This document shows positions 43,680-51,444 of a DNA stretch of 64,000 nucleotides, in pieces. Position 1 is the first letter of the stretch; each line of letters starts with the position of its first letter. A model generated the notes under the pieces. The model made no database searches and was not told the DNA's origin. It saw nothing but the letters and a program-made list of their open reading frames with translations. Made by a program: the position numbers and the translations under genes. Source of the stretch: Paenibacillus_V sp046244365 (GTDB lineage Bacteria; Bacillota; Bacilli; Paenibacillales; NBRC-103111); the NCBI RefSeq assembly GCF_046244365.1, contig NZ_CP176395.1, positions 7,378,001-7,442,000 of the forward strand, given 5' to 3'.

Positions 43680-44327
43680 ATGGCGAGTAGACGGGTTGTC
43701 ATTTTTTCGGGAGGACGCTTGGGGGAATGGGCGCTGCCGTACATCCGCGAAGACGACTTTCTGGTGGGGGCCGACAGCGGGGCCCGTTTTTTGGTCGAGA
43801 ACGGTTATACGCCGCGGCTCGCCATAGGCGACTTCGATTCCGTCAGCGAAAACGAGGTAGCCCGGATCAGCGCGATCAGCGGCGAATTTATGAGCTGCGA
43901 TCCGGTTTATAAGGATTTGACCGACACGGAGATGGCCGTCGAATGGGCGCTCAAGCAGCGTCCCGGCGAGCTCTTGCTGATCGGCGTGCTTGGGACCCGG
44001 CTGGACCATTCGCTGGCCAACATTCATTTGCTGCGCAAAGCGAGGGATAGCGGTGTCTCCGCAACGATCGTCGACGACCATAACCGGATTTCGCTGACGG
44101 GTGACAACGATACGCTGCGGATTGCCAAAAGCGATTTTACGCACGTTTCCCTCCTCCCGCTCAGCCTGGAGGTAACCGGCATCACACTCGAAGGGTTCCA
44201 GTACCCGTTGCATCAGGCGACGCTCCGGCTTGGCCAGACGCTCGGCATCAGCAATGTGCTGACCGATGACGCAGGGACCGTTAAGACGGAATCCGGCCTG
44301 CTGCTCGTCATTCAAAGCCGGGATTGA
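43680..44327 (+). CDS. thiN: Thiamine pyrophosphokinase
   Basis: 215 residues from ATG at 43680 (AGAAGGAAC upstream); a longer open frame from 43602 has no site. Transfers pyrophosphate from ATP to thiamine, making thiamine diphosphate. Family motifs: GADSGARFLVENGYTPRLAIGDFDSV around residue 35, DLTDTEMAVEWAL around 80, GTRLDHSLANI around 105, and a C-terminal beta domain with SNVLTDDAGTV. Monocistronic. Confidence 0.93.
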   Translation: MASRRVVIFSGGRLGEWALPYIREDDFLVGADSGARFLVENGYTPRLAIGDFDSVSENEVARISAISGEFMSCDPVYKDLTDTEMAVEWALKQRPGELLLIGVLGTRLDHSLANIHLLRKARDSGVSATIVDDHNRISLTGDNDTLRIAKSDFTHVSLLPLSLEVTGITLEGFQYPLHQATLRLGQTLGISNVLTDDAGTVKTESGLLLVIQSRD

Positions 44328-44383
44328 TTCCCCGGGTTGCGGCCGGCAGGTTGACGGGCCGATCGGGCAGGGATTCCGGCCAT

Positions 44384-44715
44384 AGGCCAGAGCGGGCTGG
44401 CGCGATAAGGAGACCGGTTAGGCTGGTACGATAGGAGACCGGTTAAATGCAACAGAGCGGACTGGTACGATAGGAGTAAACCAGCTGGCAACAGAGCGAA
44501 CTGACGCAATAGCAGGCTACCGGCAGCAGGCAACAAGCGGGCTGGTACGATAGGAGCAAACCAGCTGGCAACAGAGCGGACTGACGCAATAGCAGGCTAC
44601 CGGCAGCAGGCAACAAGCGGGCTGGTACAATAGGAGTAAACCAGCTGGTAACAAGCGGACTGACGCAATAGCAGGCTACCGGCAGCAGGCAACAAGCGGG
44701 CTTCGGCGATAGGAA
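44384..44715 (+). repeat. 80-bp tandem repeat (minisatellite), about 4 copies
   Basis: The marker CTGACGCAATAGCAGGCTAC recurs at 44501, 44581 and 44660 (steps of 80 and 79). A degenerate copy lies upstream from about 44384, marked by CTGGTACGATAGGAG. Intergenic, between two convergent genes. The period is not a multiple of three and the repeat has no sustained ORF. Confidence 0.85.
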
Positions 44716-44721
44716 TGTCGG

Positions 44722-45015
44722 CTATATTAGCCGCACGACCTGGATCAGCTTGTCGCCGTCCGACACTCTGATCGTATGCGTGCTTTTATCGTAGGTGAAC
44801 ATCGTCCTGTCGAATTTCATTACAGGGTCGGAGCCGAGACCATAGAACACATCGTCCGCAAGCGTCTGCAAGCATTCACGCTGTTGGTCGCTTTCGAGTT
44901 CTCCCCAGTCTTCGTCCGACATTTCGAGCAGAACGTGGCATCCGTCTATATTCCCTATTGCCGAAGTCAAATCGTCAATGATATCAGAAAACTCCCGTGC
45001 ATATTTAACACCCAT
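44722..45015 (-). CDS. Small conserved hypothetical protein
   Basis: 97 residues from ATG at 45015 with AGGAAG seven bases upstream. MGVKYAREFSDIIDDL, MSDEDWGELESDQQRECL and TLADDVFYGLGSDPV: acidic, soluble and well structured in codon use. The stop immediately follows the tandem repeat. Function unknown. Confidence 0.7.
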   Translation of the reverse strand: MGVKYAREFSDIIDDLTSAIGNIDGCHVLLEMSDEDWGELESDQQRECLQTLADDVFYGLGSDPVMKFDRTMFTYDKSTHTIRVSDGDKLIQVVRLI

Positions 45016-45205
45016 ACGGATCTTCCTTCCTGTTAGCCGCTTCCATGCGGCCGTACTGTCATTGTACACGAAAATTCCCGAAACACGAAGGGCGGACGCC
45101 CGGTACGACGGGCCATCATTTCAAAGTCTTCCCATTTACGACTAGGCGCAGACTCTGCGCCTTTCCGGCAGCTATCGTTTGCCTTTCCCGAAAGGAGAAA
45201 CCCAC

Positions 45206-46747
45206 ATGTATATCGTCACGGCAGAAGAAATGCGCCGTTTGGATAACCACACCATAGAAACCATAGGCATCCCGTCGCTTGTCTTAATGGAGAACGCAGG
45301 GCGCGAAATCGCTCTGGAAGCGTTAGCCTGCATCTCGGATGCAGCGGGCCAAAAGGACAATGAACGCTGGCTCGTATTGGCTGGCAAAGGCAACAACGGC
45401 GGCGACGGCTTTGCAGCAGCCCGCCATCTGGCAGAAGCCGGAGTCGCCGTCGAGGTGGCGATAGCCGAGCCGCCCGAGCGGATGAGCGCGGAAGCGGTCC
45501 AGCAGCATGAGATCGCCGTTCGCTTCGGCCTGCCTTTGATCTGCTGCTGGGAGCAGCAGATTGCTTGGGGCCGCTACACCGGCGTCATCGACGCGCTTCT
45601 CGGCACAGGCTCGCGAGGCGCGCCCCGCGAGCCTTATGCCGCGCTAATCCGCCAGGCGAACGCAAGCGGCCTGCCGATCGTCGCAGCAGATATCCCGAGC
45701 GGTCTGGACGCCGATACGGGCGAGACGCAGGAGCCATGCATCCGCGCCGTACGCACGGTTGCCCTCGCGTTCCTGAAACGAGGGCATATGCAGTATCCTG
45801 GCGCGGAAGCGGCAGGGCGCGTTACCGTGCGGCCGATCGGCATCCCGGGCCGTTTGGCCGCTTCCTTGGGCGTAAGCACGCTGCTGCTCAGCGAAGCTTC
45901 GTTGACCGGCCCCCTCGGCATCGACATCGGCCGTGGGCGGAGCGCCGATACGCACAAGGGCAGCTACGGCCACGCCTTGATCGCTGCGGGTACGCAGCGG
46001 ATGAGCGGAGCCGGGCTACTGTGCGTCAAAGCGGCTCTCCGCGCAGGCTGCGGCCTCGCTACATGGGCCGTGCCGGCCAGCCTGGTGACGCATCTGCTCG
46101 GGCGGGTGCCCGAGGCGATGCTGGCCGGCTTGGCTGACGCCGGCCACGGCGACTGGACGCATGTCAACGCCGAAGCGATCCTCGCGCTGGCCGATGAGCG
46201 CGACGCCCTAGCCCTCGGCCCCGGCATGGGGCGCTACGAAGGCGACAGCCAGTGGCTGCGCGCCCTCTGGGAAGGCGCCAAATGCCCGCTCGTGCTTGAC
46301 GCCGACGCGCTCAACATGCTTGCGGATGCGGGCGACTTCGCCTCTTGGCAGCGCCGTCCGGCAGCCACGGTGCTCACGCCGCATCCGGGCGAAATGGCAC
46401 GGCTCGCCGGCGTCTCGACGCGCGAAGTGCAGCGCGACCGCATCGGGCTCGCGCGCCGCTTCGCGGAGCAGCACGGCGTGACGCTCGTGCTGAAAGGCGC
46501 GCGCACCGTCATCGCCACCCCGGAAGGAGCCGTTTACGTCAACGTAAACGGCAACGCGGGGATGGCGACCGCCGGCGCGGGCGACGTGCTCGCAGGCGTC
46601 ATTGCGAGCCTGCTCGCGCAAGGGTACGACGCCGGGCAAGCAGCCTGCCTCGGCGTCTACCTGCACGGCGCGGCCGGCGACCGCGCCGCGCTCAAGCGCC
46701 CTTCCCCGGCTTCGCTGCTCGCCGGGGATCTGCTCGAGGAGCTGTAG
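45206..46747 (+). CDS. nnr: Bifunctional NAD(P)HX epimerase / ADP-dependent NAD(P)HX dehydratase
   Basis: 513 residues from ATG at 45206 (AAAGGAG, eight bases). Repairs hydrated NADH and NADPH. The N-terminal YjeF epimerase domain (about 1-215) has VTAEEMRRLD, PSLVLMENAGREIA and AGKGNNGGDGFAAARHL. The C-terminal ribokinase-like domain (about 230-505) has KGSYGHALIAAG, LALGPGMGR, LTPHPGEMARL, and GNAGMATAGAGDVLAGVIASL with the catalytic Asp. Very GC-rich in its second half. Full length for the family. Confidence 0.95.
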   Translation: MYIVTAEEMRRLDNHTIETIGIPSLVLMENAGREIALEALACISDAAGQKDNERWLVLAGKGNNGGDGFAAARHLAEAGVAVEVAIAEPPERMSAEAVQQHEIAVRFGLPLICCWEQQIAWGRYTGVIDALLGTGSRGAPREPYAALIRQANASGLPIVAADIPSGLDADTGETQEPCIRAVRTVALAFLKRGHMQYPGAEAAGRVTVRPIGIPGRLAASLGVSTLLLSEASLTGPLGIDIGRGRSADTHKGSYGHALIAAGTQRMSGAGLLCVKAALRAGCGLATWAVPASLVTHLLGRVPEAMLAGLADAGHGDWTHVNAEAILALADERDALALGPGMGRYEGDSQWLRALWEGAKCPLVLDADALNMLADAGDFASWQRRPAATVLTPHPGEMARLAGVSTREVQRDRIGLARRFAEQHGVTLVLKGARTVIATPEGAVYVNVNGNAGMATAGAGDVLAGVIASLLAQGYDAGQAACLGVYLHGAAGDRAALKRPSPASLLAGDLLEEL

Positions 46748-46832
46748 AAGTCAGCTCCTCGACGTGTCGTCCAGATTCGCCTAGTGCAGGTATGACATAC
46801 AGTAGCTTCAATTTACTCTGTTCTTACGGCAG

Positions 46833-47275
46833 CACGTGGAGTAATTTTGCTTTTATATACTTGGGCACGTAGAGTACAATTTTAGCTTCTCAGTCTTGGG
46901 TTAGCACGTAGAGTAACTTTGCTTTTATATACTTGGGGCACGTAGAGTAACTTTAGCTTCTCAGTCTTGGGGCAGCACGTGGAGTAACTTTGCTTTTATA
47001 TACTTGGGCACGTAGAGTACAACTTTAGCTTCTCAGTCTTGGGTTAGCACGTAGAGTAACTTTGCTTTTATATACTTGGGGCACGTAGAGTAACTTTAGC
47101 TTCTCAGTCTTGGGGCAGCACGTGGAGTAACTTTGCTTTTATATACTTGGGGTACATAGAGTAACTTTAGCTTCTCAGTCTTGGGTTAGCACGTAGAGTA
47201 ACTTTGCTTTTATATACTTGGGGCACGTAGAGTAACTTTAGCTTCTCAGTCTTGGGGCAGCACGTGGAGTAACTT
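46833..47275 (+). repeat. 71-bp tandem repeat with alternating two-unit order, about 6 copies
   Basis: The marker GCACGTRGAGTAACTTTGC recurs at 46833, 46904, 46975, 47047, 47118 and 47189, with a last partial unit at 47260 (steps 71-72). Alternate units begin GGCAGCACGTGG and GGTTAGCACGTAG, so the higher-order unit is about 142 bp. Each unit also has an internal half-copy CACGTAGAGTAACTTTAGC. No coding potential. Confidence 0.88.
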
Positions 47276-47304
47276 AATCCATACAAAGTAACTTCGACTC
47301 TTTT

Positions 47305-47520
47305 TGGCGATAGTGAATTTAGCTTCACTAATAGTGAAGCTAAGTTCACTATTCCCCTCCATTTCTCATCCATTTTGGCAAATAGTGAACCTCACGTCGC
47401 TATTTGCCGATATCATTCACTAATAGTGAACTTTTCTTCACTAACGACTGCCTGGACCAAAATTCGGAAGGTAATAGTGAACTTGGATTCACTATTACTG
47501 AACCTAGATTCACTATGTGC
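47305..47520. repeat. Cluster of TTCACTATT / AATAGTGAA inverted elements
   Basis: At least ten copies of the heptamer TTCACTA or its complement TAGTGAA occur in 215 bases, many as dyads such as TTCACTAATAGTGAA. One long dyad at about 47310-47347 pairs GTGAATTTAGCTTCAC with its near-perfect inverse. No gene lies here. It immediately precedes the transcription unit of the endonuclease-like gene. Confidence 0.75.
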
Positions 47521-47690
47521 CCAAAGCTAAGATCCCAGCAGCAAATGATGATAAAACTCTTGATTCGTCATTTCCAATCGTTTACAATACAATCATATAA
47601 GCAACATATCGGAGTGAAGCACACCCCGTCTGCAGAGTCGTTCTGCGGCGGGGTTTCTTGCGTGTACACGTATATTGGAGGCTGAGCGGT

Positions 47691-48362
47691 ATGCATCCCA
47701 ATCTAGTCAGATTTATCGATCAATTTGAGCAAGAAGCTATACTAAAAGGGCATTATCGAGCGAAGTTAGGCAAAGCGGAGCTAATATTTTTAACGGAGGT
47801 GTGGGGACCCGCTTTTCAATACAACTACTCCGGCTTGAAAGCCGAGTACCCTTTCAAAGATTTGAAGGGCGGTCAACGATTTGCCGATTTCGTTTACGTC
47901 AAAAACGGCCTTCGTTTGCTGATCGAAATTGACGGTTTTACGACGCATGCACGCGATATTTCTCCGGGAGAATTCGACGATCATTTGCAGAGGCAGAACG
48001 ATATCGTGCTTTCCGGATGGCTTGTCCTCCGCTTTTCCGCCCATCAAGTGGAGAAACGGACGCATATATGTCAGCGGCAGGTCAAACAAGCGATCGGTCA
48101 CTGGTACTCCATCATGCAAAACGGATTTACATCGGAAGATACGCAGATTTGGAAGCATCGACAGCAGCTAGTCATCCGACTGGCAATGAAAAGAGACGGC
48201 AAAATCAAACCTAGCGAAGCCGCCGAAGCGTTCGGCATCAGTAACAAATCGGCTACCGTCTGGCTAAAAAAATTCACGGACGAAGGCGTACTAGATGTTT
48301 CTCCTAGTGACAAAAGGGTCAGGCAGTATTTTTTAGCAAACTACGTCAGCGACGTAACGTAA
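47691..48362 (+). CDS. Endonuclease-like (DUF559/Vsr-fold) protein with C-terminal helix-turn-helix
   Basis: 223 residues from ATG at 47691 (GGAGG, nine bases). Core GGQRFADFVYVKNGLRLLIEIDG around residues 60-82 resembles the PD-(D/E)XK or Vsr-type nuclease fold: Asp in FADF, then Glu-x-Asp in IEIDG. It continues with SGWLVLRFSAHQV, as in DUF559 proteins. A C-terminal winged helix follows (about 165-215; IKPSEAAEAFGISNKSATVWLKKF). The substrate is unknown. It lies alone between repeat arrays: a palindrome cluster upstream and a heptamer array starting four bases after its stop. Confidence 0.7.
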   Translation: MHPNLVRFIDQFEQEAILKGHYRAKLGKAELIFLTEVWGPAFQYNYSGLKAEYPFKDLKGGQRFADFVYVKNGLRLLIEIDGFTTHARDISPGEFDDHLQRQNDIVLSGWLVLRFSAHQVEKRTHICQRQVKQAIGHWYSIMQNGFTSEDTQIWKHRQQLVIRLAMKRDGKIKPSEAAEAFGISNKSATVWLKKFTDEGVLDVSPSDKRVRQYFLANYVSDVT

Positions 48363-48370
48363 ACTTTGCT

Positions 48371-48662
48371 TGCTCTGTGCTCTCTGCTTTCTGCTTTCTG
48401 CTTTCTGCTTTCTGCTCTCTGCTTTCTGCTTTCTGCTTTCCGCGTTCTGCGTTCCGCGTTCTGCGTTCTGCGTTCTGCGTTCTGCGTTCTGCGTTCTGCG
48501 TTCTGCGTTCTGCGTTCTGCGTTCTGCGTTCTGCGTTCTGCGTTCTGCGTTCTGCGTTCTGCGTTCTGCGTTCTGCGTTCTGCGTTCTGCGTTCTGCGTT
48601 CTGCGTTCTGCGTTCCGCGTTCCGCGTTCTGCGTTCTGCGTTCTGCTTCTTCTTTCTGCTTT
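48371..48662 (+). repeat. Heptanucleotide microsatellite (GTTCTGC)n
   Basis: About eight CTTTCTG-type units are followed by about 28 GTTCTGC units with rare CGTTCCG variants. All three frames stay open because of the composition, giving long artificial ORFs on both strands; none has a ribosome binding site. Starts directly after the endonuclease-like gene. Confidence 0.92.
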
Positions 48663-48673
48663 CGACCTACAAC

Positions 48674-48718
48674 TAAAAAGACGCTTGCACAAGCTCAAGA
48701 GCCTGACAAACGTCTTCA
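48674..48718 (-). terminator. Terminator of the GNAT gene
   Basis: AAGACG and CGTCTT arms extended by TTG/CAA around a long loop; TTTTT follows on the minus strand. It ends three bases from the stop at 48721. Confidence 0.6.
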
Positions 48719-48720
48719 GA

Positions 48721-49233
48721 TTAACGTAGTTTTTTGGTCAAATACAGGACCAGATCATCATCCACCCTTACCATACTTCCGGGTACGACCGGCTGATTGT
48801 TATAATAGATGCCGTTGCCGTCAGGAATATAGCCGAGCTTGCCGTACAAGCGTTGGGCATTGCCATAGTCTTTAAATAAGCCGAAGCCGATGCCGATTGT
48901 ATCGTACTGCTCGGCAACAATCCGCTCCGATTCCTCGATCAGCCTGGTGGCGACACCCTGCTTGCGGTATTTCGGCAGGACGTTGAGATCGTTGATTTCG
49001 GGAATGCGCTGCTCGCTAAAAGGGGGATAGTGCGATTCGTAGCGAATGTGCAAAGCACCGGCAAACTGACCGTTCACATAACCAAGGAGCGTGTACCGTT
49101 TATGCTGTTCATTTTCGAACAGGCAGTTCTCAAAGTACCCCTCCGGCTTGCGGATGCCCGCCTCCGCCAAAAGGCTCTGCACTTCCGATATATGCCGCTG
49201 CTCCATCCGGCGCAATTCGATCGTAATGTTCAT
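48721..49233 (-). CDS. GNAT family N-acetyltransferase
   Basis: 170 residues, ATG at 49233 with AAGGAG. Single GNAT domain: INDLNVLPKYRKQGVATRLIEESER carries the acetyl-CoA-binding Q-x-x-G-x-A segment, and GLFKDYGNAQRLYGKLGYIPDGNGIYY the C-terminal strand. Probably acetylates a small molecule or protein; substrate unknown. Confidence 0.88.
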   Translation of the reverse strand: MNITIELRRMEQRHISEVQSLLAEAGIRKPEGYFENCLFENEQHKRYTLLGYVNGQFAGALHIRYESHYPPFSEQRIPEINDLNVLPKYRKQGVATRLIEESERIVAEQYDTIGIGFGLFKDYGNAQRLYGKLGYIPDGNGIYYNNQPVVPGSMVRVDDDLVLYLTKKLR

Positions 49234-49392
49234 GTTCGCTCCTTCGATTTATCCGGTTTCGTTGTGATTTGGCAACCAGAAATAGCTTCATTTGCTACTA
49301 TTATTCCAGTTTCTTCGCCACCGCACAAGGTGGAAAACCGCTCTAACGATTCCTTTTGCAAGGCCCCCCCCCTTGCATTACGAAGTAGTTCG

Positions 49393-50066
49393 CCTTCATG
49401 AACCCTACAACCACACTCGCAAAATTCCATCCAGCACCGCCAATACTTTCCGGAAAACCCGTTCTCCCGTGCCCCTACAACCACACTCGCAAATTCCCAT
49501 CCAGCACCGCCAATGCTTTCAGGCAAATCTGTTCTCCCCGTGCCCTACTACAACAACTCTCCGAAATTTCCACCCAGCACCGCCAATGCTTTCCGGCAAA
49601 TCTGTTCTCCCCGTGCCCGACTACAACCACTCTCCGAAACTTCCACCCAGCACCGCCAAGTCTTTCAGGCAAATCCGTTCTCCCCGTGCCCCTCTACTAC
49701 CACACTTGCAAATTCGGCATTGCTAATGCTCTCAGGCAATCCATTCTCTCTGTGCCCCTCTACTACCACTCTCCGAAATTTCCATCCAGCACCGCCAATG
49801 CTTTCAGGCAAATCCGTTCTCTCCGTGTCCCTACAACCACCCTCCGAAATTCCCATCCGGCAACGCCAATGCTTTCCGGCAATTCCGGCATTCCGCCATG
49901 TGCCAGCCGGCACTTTGCTCGGCTTCCTTCCGGTGCGGCCAGCGCATATGGCAATTCCGGCAATCCGCCATGTGCCACCCGGCAGCTTCCCCGATTTCCT
50001 TCCGGCACCGCCAATGGTTACCGGCAAATCCGGCAATGCGCATGTACCAACCACCACTCTCCGGGG
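49393..50066 (+). repeat. 70-73 bp tandem repeat, two related families
   Basis: The marker AGCACCGCCAA recurs at 49433, 49503, 49576, 49649, 49788 and, degenerate, near 49720 and 49858. Typical unit pieces are CTACAACCACTCTCCGAAAT and TTTCAGGCAAATCTGTTCTC. From about 49870 a second, related unit (GGCAATTCCGGCATTCCGCC) takes over for about two copies to 50066. Intergenic between the GNAT and hisC genes. Confidence 0.88.
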
Positions 50067-50173
50067 TTTTATCCAGTCGGCATATTCTCTTCAGGCCAGT
50101 GCATTACGCCAAAATGTTACAGCGCTGAAACGTCTCTAGCCCGCATTCGCCACGCCGTTCCAAGACCCGTCCG

Positions 50174-51253
50174 TCATTGCCTCTGTTCGACAATGCGCCG
50201 CAGCTCCTTGAGCAGCACGGCCATCTCGGCATCCGTGCCGATCGAGACGCGAAGCTTGTTGACGAGCCGCGGATGCTTCAGGTACCGGACGTAAATGTTC
50301 CTTTGCTGAAGCTCCTCATACACGAGACGCGCATTCACTTTCCCGCACCGTTCCGCCATCGGTCCGCACAGCACGAAGTTGGTTTGCGACGGAATATACT
50401 CGAAGCCGAGCTCCACCAGCTCCCGGCAAAACACTTTTCTCGTTCGCCGAATCGCCTCTACGGTGCGCTGCATGTAAGCTTCGTCCTCCAGGGCGGCAAG
50501 CGCGAGCTTCTGGCTGACCGCGTTTACGTTGAACACGTCTCTGCCTTTATCGAGCGCCGCGACGATCGCAGCGTCCGCGATGCAATAACCGACCCGAGCC
50601 CCGCAAAGCGCATACGACTTGGAGAACGTACGAACCACGATCAGATTCGGATATCGTCCGATGAGCGGCAGTACGGACGAGCCGGATTCGGCAAAATCGA
50701 TATACGCTTCGTCTACGATGACTAGTCCGGAAAACCGCTGCAGCAGCAGCTCGATCCGTTTGAGCGGCAGCAGCAGGCCCGTCGGAGCATTCGGGTTGAC
50801 CAGCACGATCGCGTTTGCCTTGCTCTCGGAGAGCCGGTCCGGGTCGATCGTGAAATCCTCGTTGACGGGAACCGGGACGGTTTCGATCTCATTCACCGCT
50901 GCCGCCGTATGGTAAAGCATGAAGGTCGGGTCGGGCATCGCAACCCGGCTATGCGGCGCGATCAGCAGCTTAAACAGAAGCGCGATAATTTCGCTCGAAC
51001 CGTTCCCGCAAAAAAGCCGGTTTTCCTCCACGCCCAAACGGTGCGCCAACGCCGAGCGAAGCAGTCCGCTTCTGCCATCGGGATAACGCCGCAGCTCTTC
51101 CTCCGCGATGCTCCGCAGTGCGGCGACCACCTTCGGCGAAGCCGGGTATGGGCTCTCGTTCTGGTTCAGCTTTATCGCGTCTCCGCCCGCTTCCAAATAA
51201 TCCCCCGCCTCATAGGCGGCCAAACGCTCGATGTGAGGCAAAATCAAGCTCAT
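50174..51253 (-). CDS. hisC: Histidinol-phosphate aminotransferase
   Basis: 359 residues, ATG at 51253 with AAGGAGGAG. PLP-dependent class II aminotransferase: LNQNESPYPASPKV, GNGSSEIIALLF, NPNAPTG, VIVDEAYIDFA, and PLP-Lys212 in RTFSKSYALCGARVGY. Normally converts imidazole acetol-phosphate to histidinol phosphate. It stands outside a his operon, divergent from a MocR regulator, so it could instead serve aromatic amino acid synthesis or be the MocR target. Confidence 0.88.
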   Translation of the reverse strand: MSLILPHIERLAAYEAGDYLEAGGDAIKLNQNESPYPASPKVVAALRSIAEEELRRYPDGRSGLLRSALAHRLGVEENRLFCGNGSSEIIALLFKLLIAPHSRVAMPDPTFMLYHTAAAVNEIETVPVPVNEDFTIDPDRLSESKANAIVLVNPNAPTGLLLPLKRIELLLQRFSGLVIVDEAYIDFAESGSSVLPLIGRYPNLIVVRTFSKSYALCGARVGYCIADAAIVAALDKGRDVFNVNAVSQKLALAALEDEAYMQRTVEAIRRTRKVFCRELVELGFEYIPSQTNFVLCGPMAERCGKVNARLVYEELQQRNIYVRYLKHPRLVNKLRVSIGTDAEMAVLLKELRRIVEQRQ

Positions 51254-51353
51254 TCAAACTCCTCCTTCACGCCGGCTCCGTGTGCCGTTCTTCTTGTTTC
51301 GTCCCGCACTTCCGTTTGAGCGAACGGGATGATACGATTACAATAACCGACAA

Positions 51354-51398
51354 TTGTCACTTTCCAAATGGACAGTTTACGTTATTTTCAAGTGACAG
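51354..51398. promoter_or_regulatory. Possible MocR operator in the hisC-mocR divergent region
   Basis: The inverted repeat TTGTCACTTT (51354-51363) and AAGTGACA (51390-51397), plus GGACAG between them, lie in the 191-base space shared by hisC and the MocR gene. Similar half-sites in this position are typical of MocR/GntR operators. Confidence 0.45.
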
Positions 51399-51444
51399 AT
51401 AATCCACGGGTACGCACGCTTTAAAAGCAAAGGAGAAGCAAACC

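Noticed and set aside
43536..44315. 259-codon minus-strand ORF over thiN
   Set aside because: Antisense shadow of the thiamine pyrophosphokinase gene; Arg/His-rich, no start signal.
48333..48875. Long open frames on both strands over the heptamer array
   Set aside because: They are produced by a 7-bp repeat that leaves all frames open; no ribosome binding site and extreme low complexity.
46833..50066. Possible CRISPR arrays in the repeat-rich region
   Set aside because: The repeats are contiguous tandem units without unique spacers, periods are about 70 bp, and no cas genes are near.
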